This document shows positions 8,233 through 17,900 of a stretch of DNA of 64,000 bases, piece by piece. Both the position numbers and the translations under genes were made by a program. How positions within the stretch are numbered: the first letter of the stretch is position 1; the number at the start of each line of letters is the position of its first letter. Origin of the DNA: Lachnospiraceae bacterium. GTDB lineage: Bacteria > Bacillota > Clostridia > Lachnospirales > Lachnospiraceae. The notes below the pieces were generated by a model. The model was not told where the DNA came from. It searched no databases and worked only from the letters and a program-made list of their open reading frames with translations. Location: NCBI GenBank assembly GCA_015057625.1, contig SVDZ01000013.1:1-64000 (forward strand), given 5' to 3'.

Positions 8233-9129
8233 ATGGGATCAGTATCAAAAATTTATTTTACAAAAGATATTACTCCGGAAAATATTGTTAAGTTATACAA
8301 TATGCTCGGAAAAAAACTGGAGGGTAATATTGCGATTAAAGTACATTCCGGAGAAGAAGGAAATCAAAACTATTTAAAACCTGAATTCTGGAAAGAAATA
8401 ATTGATTATGTAGGTGGAACTGTAGTTGAGTGCAACACTGCATATGAGGGAGAGAGAAATTCTTCTGCGAAGCATTTGAGATTGTTGGAAAAGCACGATT
8501 GGAACGCGTATTTTGATGTGGACCTTATGGATGAAGAGGGACCGGATATTGAAATTCCTATTAAGCGAAATGCAAAGCATCTCAAGTCGGACATTATGGG
8601 GAAAAATTTCCTCAATTACGATTCGATGCTGGTGCTATCTCATTTTAAAGGACATCCAATGGGTGGATACGGCGGAGCTTTAAAACAGTTGTCCATCGGA
8701 TGCGCTTCATCTGCAGGGAAAGTTAACATCCATTCTGCAGGTAAATATACTAAAGCTGAAGATATGAACGTTTTGTGGGAGGATTTGCCGGAACAGAATG
8801 CATTTCTTGAGTCAATGGCGGAGGCTGCTTCTGCTGTAGTTGATCATTTCCACGACAATATCGTCTACATAAATGTTATGGCAAATATGTCGGTTGACTG
8901 TGACTGTTGTGCCGTTGCAGAGGATCCTTGCCTGAAGGATATAGGAATATTGATTTCTACAGACCCTGTGGCAATAGACAGAGCGTGCATCGACTTAGTA
9001 ATGGCAAGTCAGGACGTGGGCAGAGACCATTTTATGGAGAGGGTTACTACAAGAAATGGTGAGCACACTATTGATGTGGCAGCAGATATGGGAATCGGTG
9101 TTAAGGAATATGAATTGATTAGCATTTAA
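8233..9129 (+). CDS. DUF362 family protein
   Basis: A 298-aa protein matching DUF362. The family's late motif is intact: a CDCC cluster (Cys223, 225 and 226), a further Cys in DPCLKD, then DIGILISTDPVAIDRACIDL. An earlier SHFKGHPMGGYGGALKQLSIGCAS motif is also present. The CDCC cluster could bind an Fe-S cluster or metal, but this is not proven for the family, and no ferredoxin domain is fused. The ATG has the ribosome-binding site AGGAGGGCG. hydE starts 13 bp downstream, so it likely shares an mRNA with hydE-hydG-hydF. An accessory role in hydrogenase maturation or electron supply is a context-based guess. Confidence 0.82.
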   Translation: MGSVSKIYFTKDITPENIVKLYNMLGKKLEGNIAIKVHSGEEGNQNYLKPEFWKEIIDYVGGTVVECNTAYEGERNSSAKHLRLLEKHDWNAYFDVDLMDEEGPDIEIPIKRNAKHLKSDIMGKNFLNYDSMLVLSHFKGHPMGGYGGALKQLSIGCASSAGKVNIHSAGKYTKAEDMNVLWEDLPEQNAFLESMAEAASAVVDHFHDNIVYINVMANMSVDCDCCAVAEDPCLKDIGILISTDPVAIDRACIDLVMASQDVGRDHFMERVTTRNGEHTIDVAADMGIGVKEYELISI

Positions 9130-9142
9130 TTGGAGAATATTA

Positions 9143-10192
9143 TTGGACATACAAATAAAAGATTTAATTGACAGGCTTGCTGATGGGCATAGCCTGTCAA
9201 TTGATGAATGGATTAGACTAATTGAAGAAAAATACGACACTACATATCTTTATGAAAAAGCAGTGGCTGTGAGAGAAAAATATTACGGCAAAGAAGTTTT
9301 CATACGAGGACTTATTGAGATTTCAAACTACTGTAAAAACAACTGTACTTACTGCGGAATCAGAAGAGATAACAATGCTGTTGATAGATACAGGCTGACG
9401 GATGATTTGATTTTAGAGTGCGTTGACAATGGATATGACTTGGGATTTAGGACATTTGTGCTTCAAGGTGGAGAGGATCTTAGCTTTGACACTAATCGAG
9501 TGGAAGCACTTGTGAAAACAATAAAAAGCAAATATTCTGATTGTGCTGTAACCCTGTCGTTAGGCGAAAAAGATTATGATGATTACCTGAGATGGTTTGA
9601 GGCAGGTGCTGACAGATATCTTTTAAGACATGAGACTGCGGACTGTGATCATTACGCCAAATTGCATCCAAAGGAAATGGACTTTTACAATAGGATGCGC
9701 TGCCTGCAGGATTTGATGAAAATAGGATATCAGGTGGGCTGTGGTTTTATGGTTGGAAGTCCCTACCAGACGACTGAATGTCTTGCAAAAGATATGCAGT
9801 TTATTCAAAACTTTAATCCCCATATGATTGGGATTGGTCCCTTCATTTCTCATAAGGATACGCCTTTTTCCGAGTTTGAAAATGGGACACTTGAAATGAC
9901 TCTAAAGATGATAGCGTTGCTTAGGTTGACATGTCGGAAGGCACTTATTCCGGCCACGACGGCTCTTGGAACAGTTGCGCCTGATGGAAGAGAGAGGGGG
10001 CTTATGGTTGGAGCCAATGTAGTGATGCCAAATTTGTCGCCGACTAATGTCAGAGACAAGTATTCTCTCTATGACAATAAAATCTGTACCGGAGAGGAAG
10101 CGGCTGAGTGTGTTAATTGCTTGAAGAGAAGGGTCGAAAGTGTAGGATATAAAATTGTTGTGTCACGAGGGGACAGCAAAGTGAATGGCTAG
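9143..10192 (+). CDS. hydE: [FeFe]-hydrogenase H-cluster radical SAM maturase HydE
   Basis: A radical SAM enzyme of 349 aa that acts with HydG and HydF in building the H-cluster 2Fe subsite. The SAM-cluster motif is CKNNCTYC (Cys64, 68 and 71). The downstream text matches the family: RTFVLQGGED, ADRYLLRHETAD, FMVGSPYQT, NVVMPNLSPT. The start is TTG with GGAG 7 nt upstream; no better ATG exists. The gene is followed after 51 nt by hydG, in the order E-G-F. No hydrogenase structural gene is in the window. Confidence 0.95.
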   Translation: MDIQIKDLIDRLADGHSLSIDEWIRLIEEKYDTTYLYEKAVAVREKYYGKEVFIRGLIEISNYCKNNCTYCGIRRDNNAVDRYRLTDDLILECVDNGYDLGFRTFVLQGGEDLSFDTNRVEALVKTIKSKYSDCAVTLSLGEKDYDDYLRWFEAGADRYLLRHETADCDHYAKLHPKEMDFYNRMRCLQDLMKIGYQVGCGFMVGSPYQTTECLAKDMQFIQNFNPHMIGIGPFISHKDTPFSEFENGTLEMTLKMIALLRLTCRKALIPATTALGTVAPDGRERGLMVGANVVMPNLSPTNVRDKYSLYDNKICTGEEAAECVNCLKRRVESVGYKIVVSRGDSKVNG

Positions 10193-10243
10193 ATTTGAAA
10201 AAACAAATGCACATTATATAGACATAATAAGGAAGTAATAAAT

Positions 10244-11683
10244 ATGTACGACAAAAAATCAATGCATGCAGAGGATTTTATCAATGATAAAGAAATCTTA
10301 GATACAATTGCTTATGCGGAAGCTAATAAAAATAATATAGAATTGATAAACAGCATTTTGGAGAAGGCTTCACCTAAAAAGCAGGGTGACAGTGTGGTGT
10401 GTCAGGGACTCAGTCACAGGGAAGCTTCAGTGCTTTTAGCCTGTGATATTCCTGAAGTTGTAGAGCGAATGTACAAACTTGCAGAGGAAATAAAACTTGC
10501 ATATTACGGTAATCGCATTGTTATTTTTGCACCGCTTTATCTTTCAAATTATTGTGTTAACGGTTGTGTTTATTGTCCGTATCATTTGAAAAATAAAGAG
10601 ATTCCAAGAAAAAAACTTTCTATGGAGGAAGTGGAAAAGGAAGTAATAGCTTTGCAGGATATGGGTCATAAGCGCCTTGCCATTGAGGCGGGAGAGGATC
10701 CGGTAAACAATCCGATTGAGTACATAATTGACTGTATAAAAACAATCTACAGTGTAAAACACAAAAACGGAGCAATCAGAAGAGTTAATGTAAACATTGC
10801 AGCTACTTCGGTTGAAGAATATAAGATGCTTAAGGATGCTGAGATAGGAACTTATATTTTGTTCCAGGAAACTTACAATAAAAAAAGTTACGAGGAACTT
10901 CATCCTACAGGACCAAAGCACAATTATGATTATCATACCGAGGCCATGGACAGAGCTATGGAAGCGGGAATCGATGATGTGGGTCTTGGAGTTTTATTTG
11001 GTCTTGAGGGATACAAATATGAGTTCGCAGGACTTTTGATGCATGCAGAACATTTAGAGGCAGTTCACGGAGTGGGACCACACACTATCAGCGTGCCAAG
11101 AATTAAAAAGGCAGCAGATATTGATCCGACTCAGTTTGACAATGGAATTAGTGATGAAATATTTGAGAAGATTTGCGCCACAATCAGAATTGCAGTTCCA
11201 TATACGGGGATGATTATCTCTACAAGAGAGAGTGAAGAAGTCAGAGAAAAAGTATTAAAACTTGGAGTGTCGCAAGTTTCCGGAGGTTCAAGAACTTCCG
11301 TGGGAGGATACACCGAGGAAGAAAGACCTACAGACACAGAGCAATTTGATGTCTCTGATCAGAGAACACTTGACGAGGTGGTTAAGTGGCTTATGGAGCT
11401 TGGATACATACCATCATTCTGTACAGCATGTTATAGAGAGGGAAGAACAGGAGACAGATTTATGAGTCTGTGCAAAAACGGTCAGATACTTAACTGTTGT
11501 CATCCGAATGCACTTATGACACTTAAAGAATATCTTATGGATTATGCTAAAGAAGATACAAAAGCACTGGGAGAGTCGCTCATCAAAGCAGAATTAGAGA
11601 GAATTCCTAAAGAGAGAGTTAGAGAAATTGCAAAGGATCATCTTGCAAAAATAGAGCAGGGAATCAGAGATTTTAGGTTTTAA
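10244..11683 (+). CDS. hydG: [FeFe]-hydrogenase H-cluster radical SAM maturase HydG
   Basis: A tyrosine-lyase radical SAM enzyme, 479 aa, that makes the CO and CN ligands of the H-cluster. The N-terminal cluster motif is Cys104-x3-Cys108-x2-Cys111 (CVNGCVYC). The C-terminal second-cluster motif is Cys393-x2-Cys396-x22-Cys419, exactly the spacing that sets HydG apart from ThiH. The ribosome-binding site GGAAG precedes the ATG. The stop is 14 bp from hydF. Confidence 0.97.
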   Translation: MYDKKSMHAEDFINDKEILDTIAYAEANKNNIELINSILEKASPKKQGDSVVCQGLSHREASVLLACDIPEVVERMYKLAEEIKLAYYGNRIVIFAPLYLSNYCVNGCVYCPYHLKNKEIPRKKLSMEEVEKEVIALQDMGHKRLAIEAGEDPVNNPIEYIIDCIKTIYSVKHKNGAIRRVNVNIAATSVEEYKMLKDAEIGTYILFQETYNKKSYEELHPTGPKHNYDYHTEAMDRAMEAGIDDVGLGVLFGLEGYKYEFAGLLMHAEHLEAVHGVGPHTISVPRIKKAADIDPTQFDNGISDEIFEKICATIRIAVPYTGMIISTRESEEVREKVLKLGVSQVSGGSRTSVGGYTEEERPTDTEQFDVSDQRTLDEVVKWLMELGYIPSFCTACYREGRTGDRFMSLCKNGQILNCCHPNALMTLKEYLMDYAKEDTKALGESLIKAELERIPKERVREIAKDHLAKIEQGIRDFRF

Positions 11684-11697
11684 ACAGAGGAGTTTTT

Positions 11698-12942
11698 ATG
11701 GATTTGAATTCAACACCTTCAGCAGAAAGAACACACATTGGCTTCTTCGGAATGAGAAATGCCGGTAAGTCAAGTGTTGTCAATAAATTTACGGGGCAGC
11801 AGTTAGCTGTTGTTTCAGATACAAAGGGAACTACAACTGATCCGGTGTACAAGGCAATGGAGCTCCTTCCTGTGGGTCCGGTTATGATTGTGGATACGCC
11901 GGGATTTGATGATGAGGGAGAACTTGGAGAACTCAGAGTCAAAAAGACAAAAGAAGTTTTAAGAAAAGTTGATGTGGCAGTTTTGGTGGTGGATGGAACG
12001 GTAGGACTCACTGAGTGCGATAAAAGAGTTATTCAACTTTTTGGGCAGAGGAAGATTCCTTTTGTAATTGCTGTAAATAAACTTGATTTGTATGAAGAAT
12101 CAGAGTACAACATTTTCGCAAGTTCAAAAGAAATAAAGTATAATGAACAATCTTCATTAAAGGAATTAAATTCAAATAACATAGTTTCAATTTCAGCGAT
12201 AACAGGTGAAGGCATTGATGACCTTAAGCAGAAAGTTATTGAGAAGTGCAATGTAGATAAAAAGGAGCATTACATAGTTTCTGATTTGGTGAAAGAGAAA
12301 GATATAGTAATACTTGTGGTTCCTATTGATTCTGCGGCACCAAAAGGAAGAATTATTCTTCCGCAGCAGCAGACTATCAGAGATTTGTTGGATGGTGGAG
12401 CGATTACTATGGTTTGCACACCGGATAATCTTAAATTAACCATAGATGCTGTGGATAAAAAAGTCGCATTGGTTATTACTGACAGTCAGGCATTTAAAGA
12501 AGTGGATAAGATAGTTCCAAAGGATATTAAACTCACTTCATTTTCTATATTGATGGCCAGGTACAAGGGATTTCTTGATACCGCATTAGAAGGAACTAAA
12601 GCTATCGACGGGGTGAAGGATGGTGATCGAATTCTTATTTGTGAGGGGTGCACACATCACAGGCAGTGCGAGGATATTGGAACGGTAAAGATACCAAACT
12701 GGTTAACGAAATATACCGGGAAAGAATTGAAAATCGATACCTGCTCCGGAAGAGAGTACCCTGAAGATTTGAGAGGGTACGCCCTTGTAATTCACTGTGG
12801 AGCGTGCATGCTTAACGAGAGAGAAGTGATAAGCAGAATGAACATTGCAATAGATCAGAATGTACCTTTTACAAATTACGGTATTGTTATTGCAAAGATG
12901 AATGGAATATTGGATAGAGCAACTGAAATATTTTATAACTAG
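11698..12942 (+). CDS. hydF: [FeFe]-hydrogenase maturation GTPase HydF
   Basis: The scaffold GTPase, 414 aa, on which the 2Fe subsite is assembled before transfer to HydA. The GTPase P-loop is GMRNAGKS (residues 18-25), with DTPG and NKLD following. The C-terminal Fe-S domain has Cys318-x-His320 (CTH) and His366-Cys367-x2-Cys370 (HCGAC), the conserved HydF ligand set. The ribosome-binding site is AGAGGAG, and the gene lies 14 bp after hydG. It is the last hyd gene; pncB follows after 65 bp. Confidence 0.97.
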   Translation: MDLNSTPSAERTHIGFFGMRNAGKSSVVNKFTGQQLAVVSDTKGTTTDPVYKAMELLPVGPVMIVDTPGFDDEGELGELRVKKTKEVLRKVDVAVLVVDGTVGLTECDKRVIQLFGQRKIPFVIAVNKLDLYEESEYNIFASSKEIKYNEQSSLKELNSNNIVSISAITGEGIDDLKQKVIEKCNVDKKEHYIVSDLVKEKDIVILVVPIDSAAPKGRIILPQQQTIRDLLDGGAITMVCTPDNLKLTIDAVDKKVALVITDSQAFKEVDKIVPKDIKLTSFSILMARYKGFLDTALEGTKAIDGVKDGDRILICEGCTHHRQCEDIGTVKIPNWLTKYTGKELKIDTCSGREYPEDLRGYALVIHCGACMLNEREVISRMNIAIDQNVPFTNYGIVIAKMNGILDRATEIFYN

Positions 12943-13007
12943 GAAGTAGATGTCCCCCTCCCCTAAACAAAGTGAAGGTGGGGGTACTTAATATAAAGGA
13001 GGATGTT

Positions 13008-14477
13008 ATGAAACAGTTTGACAAAAGAAATTTATCCATGGTGATGGATCTTTATGAACTCACTATGGCAAATGGCTATTTTAATGATCAGGATACAAAT
13101 GCGAAGGTGGCCTTCGATGTGTTCTACAGAAGAAATCCTTTTGGAGGAGGTTTTGGCATTTTTGCAGGACTTGAGCAGATTATTGAGTACATTAACGATT
13201 TACATTTTGATGATGAGGATATTAGTTATCTTGACAGTCTTGGCATTTTTACAAAAGATTTTCTTTTGTATCTTAGAAATTTTAAATTCAAGGGTGATAT
13301 GTATGCATTTCCTGAAGGAACAGTAATGTATCCAAATGAACCCCTTATCACTGTTGTGGCACCGTTGATTGATGCCCAGCTTGTAGAGACAGCGATTCTT
13401 GCACAGGTAAATCACCAGTCATTAGTTGCCACAAAAACACAGCGTATTGTTAAGGCAGCAGGGGACAAAGCAGTATCTGATTTTGGGGCAAGACGAGCTC
13501 ACAATATGGATGCGGCGGTATACGGTGCAAGAGCTGCTTATATTGGAGGAGCAGTGGGAACAGCTACAGTGCTTGCAGGACAGATGTTCAATATTCCTGT
13601 CAGCGGAACCATGGCTCACAGCTTTATTATGTATTACAAGGATGAGTACGAGGCTTTTAAAAATTATGCGCTTAATTATCCGGACAGTTCAGTATTTCTC
13701 GTTGACACTTATGACACTCTTAAATCAGGAATTCCAAATGCAATTAAAGTTGCTAAAGAAGTGCTTGAGCCAATGGGCAAGAGATTAAAGGGAATCAGAA
13801 TTGACAGTGGAGACTTGGCTTACCTTTCTATTCAGACGCGAAAGATGCTTGATGAGGCAGGAATGGAAGACTGCAAGATTATCGTTTCTAACAGTCTTGA
13901 TGAACATACAATTACTTCCCTTAACAACCAGGGGGCAAAGATTGACAGCTATGGTGTGGGAGAACGTCTCATTACAGGCGCGCCTAGTGCATATGATGAC
14001 GAGCCTATTTCGCTTCTTGGGGCAGTATATAAAATTGCAGCAGTGGAGGAAAATGGCAAATTCTCTCCAAGAATTAAGATTTCCGGAAATGTTGAGAAAA
14101 TCACAAATCCGGGCTTGAAGAAAGTATATAGAATTTATGATGAGACAGGAAAAGCGAAAGCGGATCTTCTTGCTATGGCAGAAGAGAAAGTAGACCTCTC
14201 AGGTGACTACAGAGTTGTTGCTCCTACAATGCCATGGAAGAATATTACATACACAAACTGCACAGCAAAAGAACTTCAGGTAAAGATATTTGAAAATGGT
14301 AAACTTGTGTATAATGTGCCAACTCTTGAGGAGATTAGAAACTATGTAAAAGAGCAGCTTGCCAATGAAATATGGGAAGAAGAACAGCGCTTTATCAATC
14401 CTCATACACATTATTTAGATATGACTCAGGATTATTACAAAATGAAAAATAGAGAATTAGCAGAGAACAGTAAATAA
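13008..14477 (+). CDS. pncB: Nicotinate phosphoribosyltransferase
   Basis: Makes nicotinate mononucleotide from nicotinate and PRPP in NAD salvage. At 489 aa it is of the longer Gram-positive type. It shows SGTMAHSFIMYYKDE, where His204 aligns with the phosphorylated active-site His, and GIRIDSGDLAYLS for PRPP/ribose-phosphate binding. The ATG at 13008 follows AAAGGAGG. An in-frame GTG at 12972 lies upstream of this site and is rejected. A short G-rich/C-rich stretch sits in the 65-bp gap after hydF. A clear terminator follows. Confidence 0.95.
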   Translation: MKQFDKRNLSMVMDLYELTMANGYFNDQDTNAKVAFDVFYRRNPFGGGFGIFAGLEQIIEYINDLHFDDEDISYLDSLGIFTKDFLLYLRNFKFKGDMYAFPEGTVMYPNEPLITVVAPLIDAQLVETAILAQVNHQSLVATKTQRIVKAAGDKAVSDFGARRAHNMDAAVYGARAAYIGGAVGTATVLAGQMFNIPVSGTMAHSFIMYYKDEYEAFKNYALNYPDSSVFLVDTYDTLKSGIPNAIKVAKEVLEPMGKRLKGIRIDSGDLAYLSIQTRKMLDEAGMEDCKIIVSNSLDEHTITSLNNQGAKIDSYGVGERLITGAPSAYDDEPISLLGAVYKIAAVEENGKFSPRIKISGNVEKITNPGLKKVYRIYDETGKAKADLLAMAEEKVDLSGDYRVVAPTMPWKNITYTNCTAKELQVKIFENGKLVYNVPTLEEIRNYVKEQLANEIWEEEQRFINPHTHYLDMTQDYYKMKNRELAENSK

Positions 14478-14505
14478 CACAACAAAATGATTCACGAAAG
14501 CTAAA

Positions 14506-14537
14506 CAAAAATGGCGACCTATAGGTCGTCATTTTTT
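14506..14537 (+). terminator. Intrinsic terminator after pncB
   Basis: ATGGCGACC (14511-14519), loop TATA and GGTCGTCAT (14524-14532) form a 9-bp stem with one G-U pair. Flanking A and T runs complete the element, with TTTTTT following. It ends the hyd-pncB transcript. Confidence 0.9.
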
Positions 14538-14714
14538 ATTTTTAGCTCAAAAAAAAAGTTGATATTTATTTGTAAATAATGGAAATAAAGTGATGTTATT
14601 CGAGAAATGGAGTGATTTTATACAAAAAATAAAGAGAAAAGTAATATAAAAACGTTAAAATGTCGAGAAAAATATACAGAGTGTGGTGAATGTGCATAAA
14701 TAAAAAATGAGTAC

Positions 14715-14743
14715 TTGTTTAGAATTGTGTATATTGTTACAAT
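14715..14743 (+). promoter_or_regulatory. Sigma-A-type promoter for GH16 gene
   Basis: TTGTTT (14715-14720), 17 nt, TACAAT (14738-14743), with TG one base before the -10 (extended -10). About 65 nt of leader precede the ATG. The AT-rich stretch 14538-14714 shows no ORF or strong hairpin. Confidence 0.5.
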
Positions 14744-14815
14744 CTGAGTTAGGTCAATGGGGTGACGGAACAAAAACTTATTATTAAAATCATTTATTTT
14801 AGGAGGGGTAAATTA

Positions 14816-16444
14816 ATGAGATTATCTAGTCTTAAGGGGTTGAGCTGCGCAAAAAAAGCAGTAGCAGTTCTTTCAGCAGTGGCATTGTGTTCTACAATGA
14901 CAATCACAACAACTATTTCAAATTCACAGAAAGTTGATGCAGCGGCAACAGCCAATTCTACACTTATTTTTAGTGATGAGTTCAACGGAAGTTCTCTTAA
15001 CACAAATAAGTGGACATGCGAAATCGGAAACGGCTCCGGTGGATGGGGAAACAATGAGCTTGAATATTACACAAACCGTTCGGAAAATGTTTATGTATCT
15101 GACGGCTCATTACACATCAGAGCAAGAAACGAGTCATATAACGGATATAACTATACTTCAGCCAGATTGAAAACACAGGACAAATTCTACTTCCAGTACG
15201 GACATATCGAATGTAGAATGGCAATTCCTTCAGGACAGGGTATCTGGCCTGCATTCTGGATGTTAGGACAGAATATCGGATCTGTAGGTTGGCCAAGATG
15301 TGGTGAGATTGATATTATGGAAGCAATCAATGCAGAAAACAAAGTGTACGGAACATGCCACTGGGATTCCAACGGACATGCAGAGTACGGAAGAAGCACA
15401 GGCAACTTTGATATAACACAGTACCACACATATGTATGTGACTGGGACAGCCAGTTCATAAGAATGTATGTTGACGGTAACATGTACTACGAAATCAACA
15501 TTACAAATTCAACAGGCAGCACAGAAGAATTCCACAACAAGTTCTTCTTATTATTCAATGTTGCAGTTGGAGGTAACTGGCCTGGATTCTCTGTTGACAA
15601 CAGCAGATTCCCTCAGGAATTGAAAGTTGATTACGTAAGAGTATATCAGGATAATCTTAATTACACATCTAATATCGGAAATGCAGTAGATGGTAATTCG
15701 GGAAATAACAACAACAATAATAATAACAATTCAGGCTCACAGCCTTCTAACTCTGCATCAGGTGATGTTTACATTTATCAGGATGCTAATTATGGCGGAA
15801 GATCAGCTTCATTAGGACTTGGTAATTACAACCTTGCTTCATTACAGGCAAAGGGATTCAGAAATGATGACTTATCATCAATCAAGGTTCCTTGGGGATA
15901 CAAAGTAACAATGTACGCAGATGACAACTTCAGTGGAGCTACAAAGGTAGTTAACGGTGATACATCTTATGTTGGAAATGACTGGAATGACAGAGTATCA
16001 TCAATCAAAGTAGAAAAGGCTCTTTACAAGATTGTTAACCGTCACAGCGGACTTTGCCTTGATGTTTCAGGAGGAAGTCCTGACAACGGAGCAAACGTTC
16101 AGCAGTGGACAGATAACGGAACTAATGCTCAGAAGTGGATGGTATCATTCAACAGCAGTGACTCAACATACGTTATCACAAGTGCATTGAGTGGAAGAGC
16201 ACTTGATATGGGTGGATGGTCAAAAGACAATGGCGGAAATGCTATTATGTGGGATAACAATAACACAGATAATCAGAGATGGTATCTCACAGGAATAGAT
16301 AATGGATACACATTCTTTATCAACAAGTACAGCAACAAAGCGCTTGATGTTGAGGGATGGTCTACAGCAGCCGGCGGAAATGTTCATCAGTGGGATTATT
16401 TAGCACAGGCAAATCAGCAGTGGAAATTCATTCAGGTGAACTAA
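14816..16444 (+). CDS. Secreted GH16 beta-glucanase with crystallin-like and ricin-type lectin modules
   Basis: A 542-aa secreted glycoside hydrolase family 16 enzyme, likely an endo-1,3(4)-beta-glucanase (laminarinase or lichenase). The start has the ribosome-binding site AGGAGGGG; an upstream in-frame ATG at 14762 is rejected. A signal peptide covers residues ~1-45 (ends VDAAA). The GH16 domain runs to ~285, with the catalytic motif EIDIME (Glu164 nucleophile, Asp166, Glu169). An Asn-rich linker follows (~297-312). Next come a beta/gamma-crystallin-like module (YQDANYGG..., ~322-400) and a C-terminal ricin-B/CBM13 domain with QQW, QKW, QRW and QQW repeats. Fine substrate specificity cannot be read from the sequence. 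It is monocistronic, with its own promoter and terminator. Confidence 0.93.
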   Translation: MRLSSLKGLSCAKKAVAVLSAVALCSTMTITTTISNSQKVDAAATANSTLIFSDEFNGSSLNTNKWTCEIGNGSGGWGNNELEYYTNRSENVYVSDGSLHIRARNESYNGYNYTSARLKTQDKFYFQYGHIECRMAIPSGQGIWPAFWMLGQNIGSVGWPRCGEIDIMEAINAENKVYGTCHWDSNGHAEYGRSTGNFDITQYHTYVCDWDSQFIRMYVDGNMYYEINITNSTGSTEEFHNKFFLLFNVAVGGNWPGFSVDNSRFPQELKVDYVRVYQDNLNYTSNIGNAVDGNSGNNNNNNNNNSGSQPSNSASGDVYIYQDANYGGRSASLGLGNYNLASLQAKGFRNDDLSSIKVPWGYKVTMYADDNFSGATKVVNGDTSYVGNDWNDRVSSIKVEKALYKIVNRHSGLCLDVSGGSPDNGANVQQWTDNGTNAQKWMVSFNSSDSTYVITSALSGRALDMGGWSKDNGGNAIMWDNNNTDNQRWYLTGIDNGYTFFINKYSNKALDVEGWSTAAGGNVHQWDYLAQANQQWKFIQVN

Positions 16445-16486
16445 TTGGCAGCAATATAAAAGAAGTGAATTAATTGTCACCCTTTC

Positions 16487-16521
16487 AAGGGACTGTTACT
16501 TTCGGGTAATGGTCCCTTTTT
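16487..16521 (+). terminator. Intrinsic terminator after GH16 gene
   Basis: AAGGGAC (16487-16493) pairs with GTCCCTT (16512-16518), with an inner TTAC/GTAA pairing, followed by TTT and G. Confidence 0.85.
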
Positions 16522-16525
16522 GCGT

Positions 16526-16554
16526 TTTACAAAACAGTGTGAAAATATTATAAT
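16526..16554 (+). promoter_or_regulatory. Sigma-A promoter for cation-efflux gene
   Basis: TTTACA (16526-16531), 17 nt, TATAAT (16549-16554). Both boxes are near consensus. It starts 5 nt after the preceding terminator and leaves a leader of about 90 nt. Confidence 0.6.
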
Positions 16555-16650
16555 AGTAGTGTTTAAAATACATAGTTGATGTGATATATTAGATGACTGA
16601 CACTTAAAGTATAAGAGGTGGAAGTGAAATAAAAAAACAGGGAGTATAAT

Positions 16651-17811
16651 ATGATTAGTTTATTGGCAAAAATGTTTATCAAAACCGACAAAGAAGATGT
16701 GAAAAGAAAAGCATATGGTACTCTGTGTAGTATCGTTGGAATATTGCTTAATATATTGTTGTTTTTAGGAAAATTTGTAATAGGTAATTTGAGTGGATCA
16801 ATCGCAATTCAGGCAGATGCTTTTAACAACCTTTCAGATGCAGGTTCATCTATTATTACTTTGGTGGGATTTAGATTATCGGGGAAGAAACCTGATATTG
16901 AACATCCTTTTGGACATGGAAGAATAGAGTACATATCCGGACTTGGAGTGGCAGTACTTATTATTTTGATGGGATTTGAACTTGCCAGAAGTTCAGTGGT
17001 AAAAATATTTCATCCTACTGCAGTGGATATAGAGACGGTGACATTTGTTGTTTTGATAATGTCAATTATGGTTAAACTATATATGTTTTACTATAACAAC
17101 GCCATTGGAGGAAAGATAAATTCTGCAGCCATGAAGGCTACAGCAGTTGACAGTATAAGTGATGTGGGAGCTACATCAGTTGTTTTGATAGCGGCTCTTA
17201 TCAGCAAATATGTAGGAATAAATGTGGATGGATGGTGTGGTTTGATTGTGGCTTTGTTTATTTTAAAAGCCGGTTACGAAGTGGCATCGGATACAATTTC
17301 ACCATTGCTTGGACAACCGCCAAAAAGAGAGTTTGTTGATCAAATTGTTGAGATAGTTATGGCTCATGATGGGATTGTCGGAATTCACGATCTGGTGGTT
17401 CACGATTACGGCCCGGGCCGAGTGATGATTTCACTTCATACAGAGGTTCCGGGAGATGGAGATATATTTGTTATCCATGATATGATAGACAGAGTGGAGA
17501 AGGAATTGAAAGATAAATTAAATTGTGACGCTGTTATTCATATGGATCCTATTGAAGTGAACAATGAAGTAGTTAAGAGTACCAGAAAAATAGTAAAAGA
17601 GTTAGTAGAAAAAATAGACGAAAATCTTTCGATTCATGATTTCAGAATGGTTACAGGAGAAACACACACCAATTTGATTTTTGATGTAGTTCTTCCGTAT
17701 ACAGTTGAGATGGAACCCGATGAATTAAAACAAAAGATTCAGGAAGTTGTCAATAAATATGACAGTCATTATTACACAGTAGTTACAGTTGATAGAGATT
17801 ATGTACTGTAA
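16651..17811 (+). CDS. Cation diffusion facilitator family transporter
   Basis: A 386-aa metal/proton antiporter of the CDF family that exports divalent metals such as Zn, Fe, Mn or Co. It has six membrane segments in the first ~225 residues. The TM2 motif is DAFNNLSDAGSS, with Asn where Zn-type members have His. The loop HPFGHGRIEYISG and the TM5 motif DSISD are also present. A long cytoplasmic C-terminal region holds the dimerisation domain (IVGIHDLVVHDYGPG...) plus an extra ~80 residues. The DxxND-like TM2 site does not allow the metal to be named. The ribosome-binding site is CAGGGAG. Confidence 0.93.
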   Translation: MISLLAKMFIKTDKEDVKRKAYGTLCSIVGILLNILLFLGKFVIGNLSGSIAIQADAFNNLSDAGSSIITLVGFRLSGKKPDIEHPFGHGRIEYISGLGVAVLIILMGFELARSSVVKIFHPTAVDIETVTFVVLIMSIMVKLYMFYYNNAIGGKINSAAMKATAVDSISDVGATSVVLIAALISKYVGINVDGWCGLIVALFILKAGYEVASDTISPLLGQPPKREFVDQIVEIVMAHDGIVGIHDLVVHDYGPGRVMISLHTEVPGDGDIFVIHDMIDRVEKELKDKLNCDAVIHMDPIEVNNEVVKSTRKIVKELVEKIDENLSIHDFRMVTGETHTNLIFDVVLPYTVEMEPDELKQKIQEVVNKYDSHYYTVVTVDRDYVL

Positions 17812-17825
17812 TCAGATAACAAACA

Positions 17826-17874
17826 AGAGAAGACTTCCACTATGTGAATATAGTGGGAGTCTTCTCTCATTTTG
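17826..17874. terminator. Long bidirectional terminator
   Basis: An 18-bp stem pairs 17826-17843 with 17850-17867, with one G-U pair and a 6-nt loop. It is flanked by A-rich DNA on the left and by TTTTG on the right, and lies between converging genes, so it can serve both strands. Confidence 0.9.
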
Positions 17875-17900
17875 TATACGCTACGTAAGGCGGATTGCCT

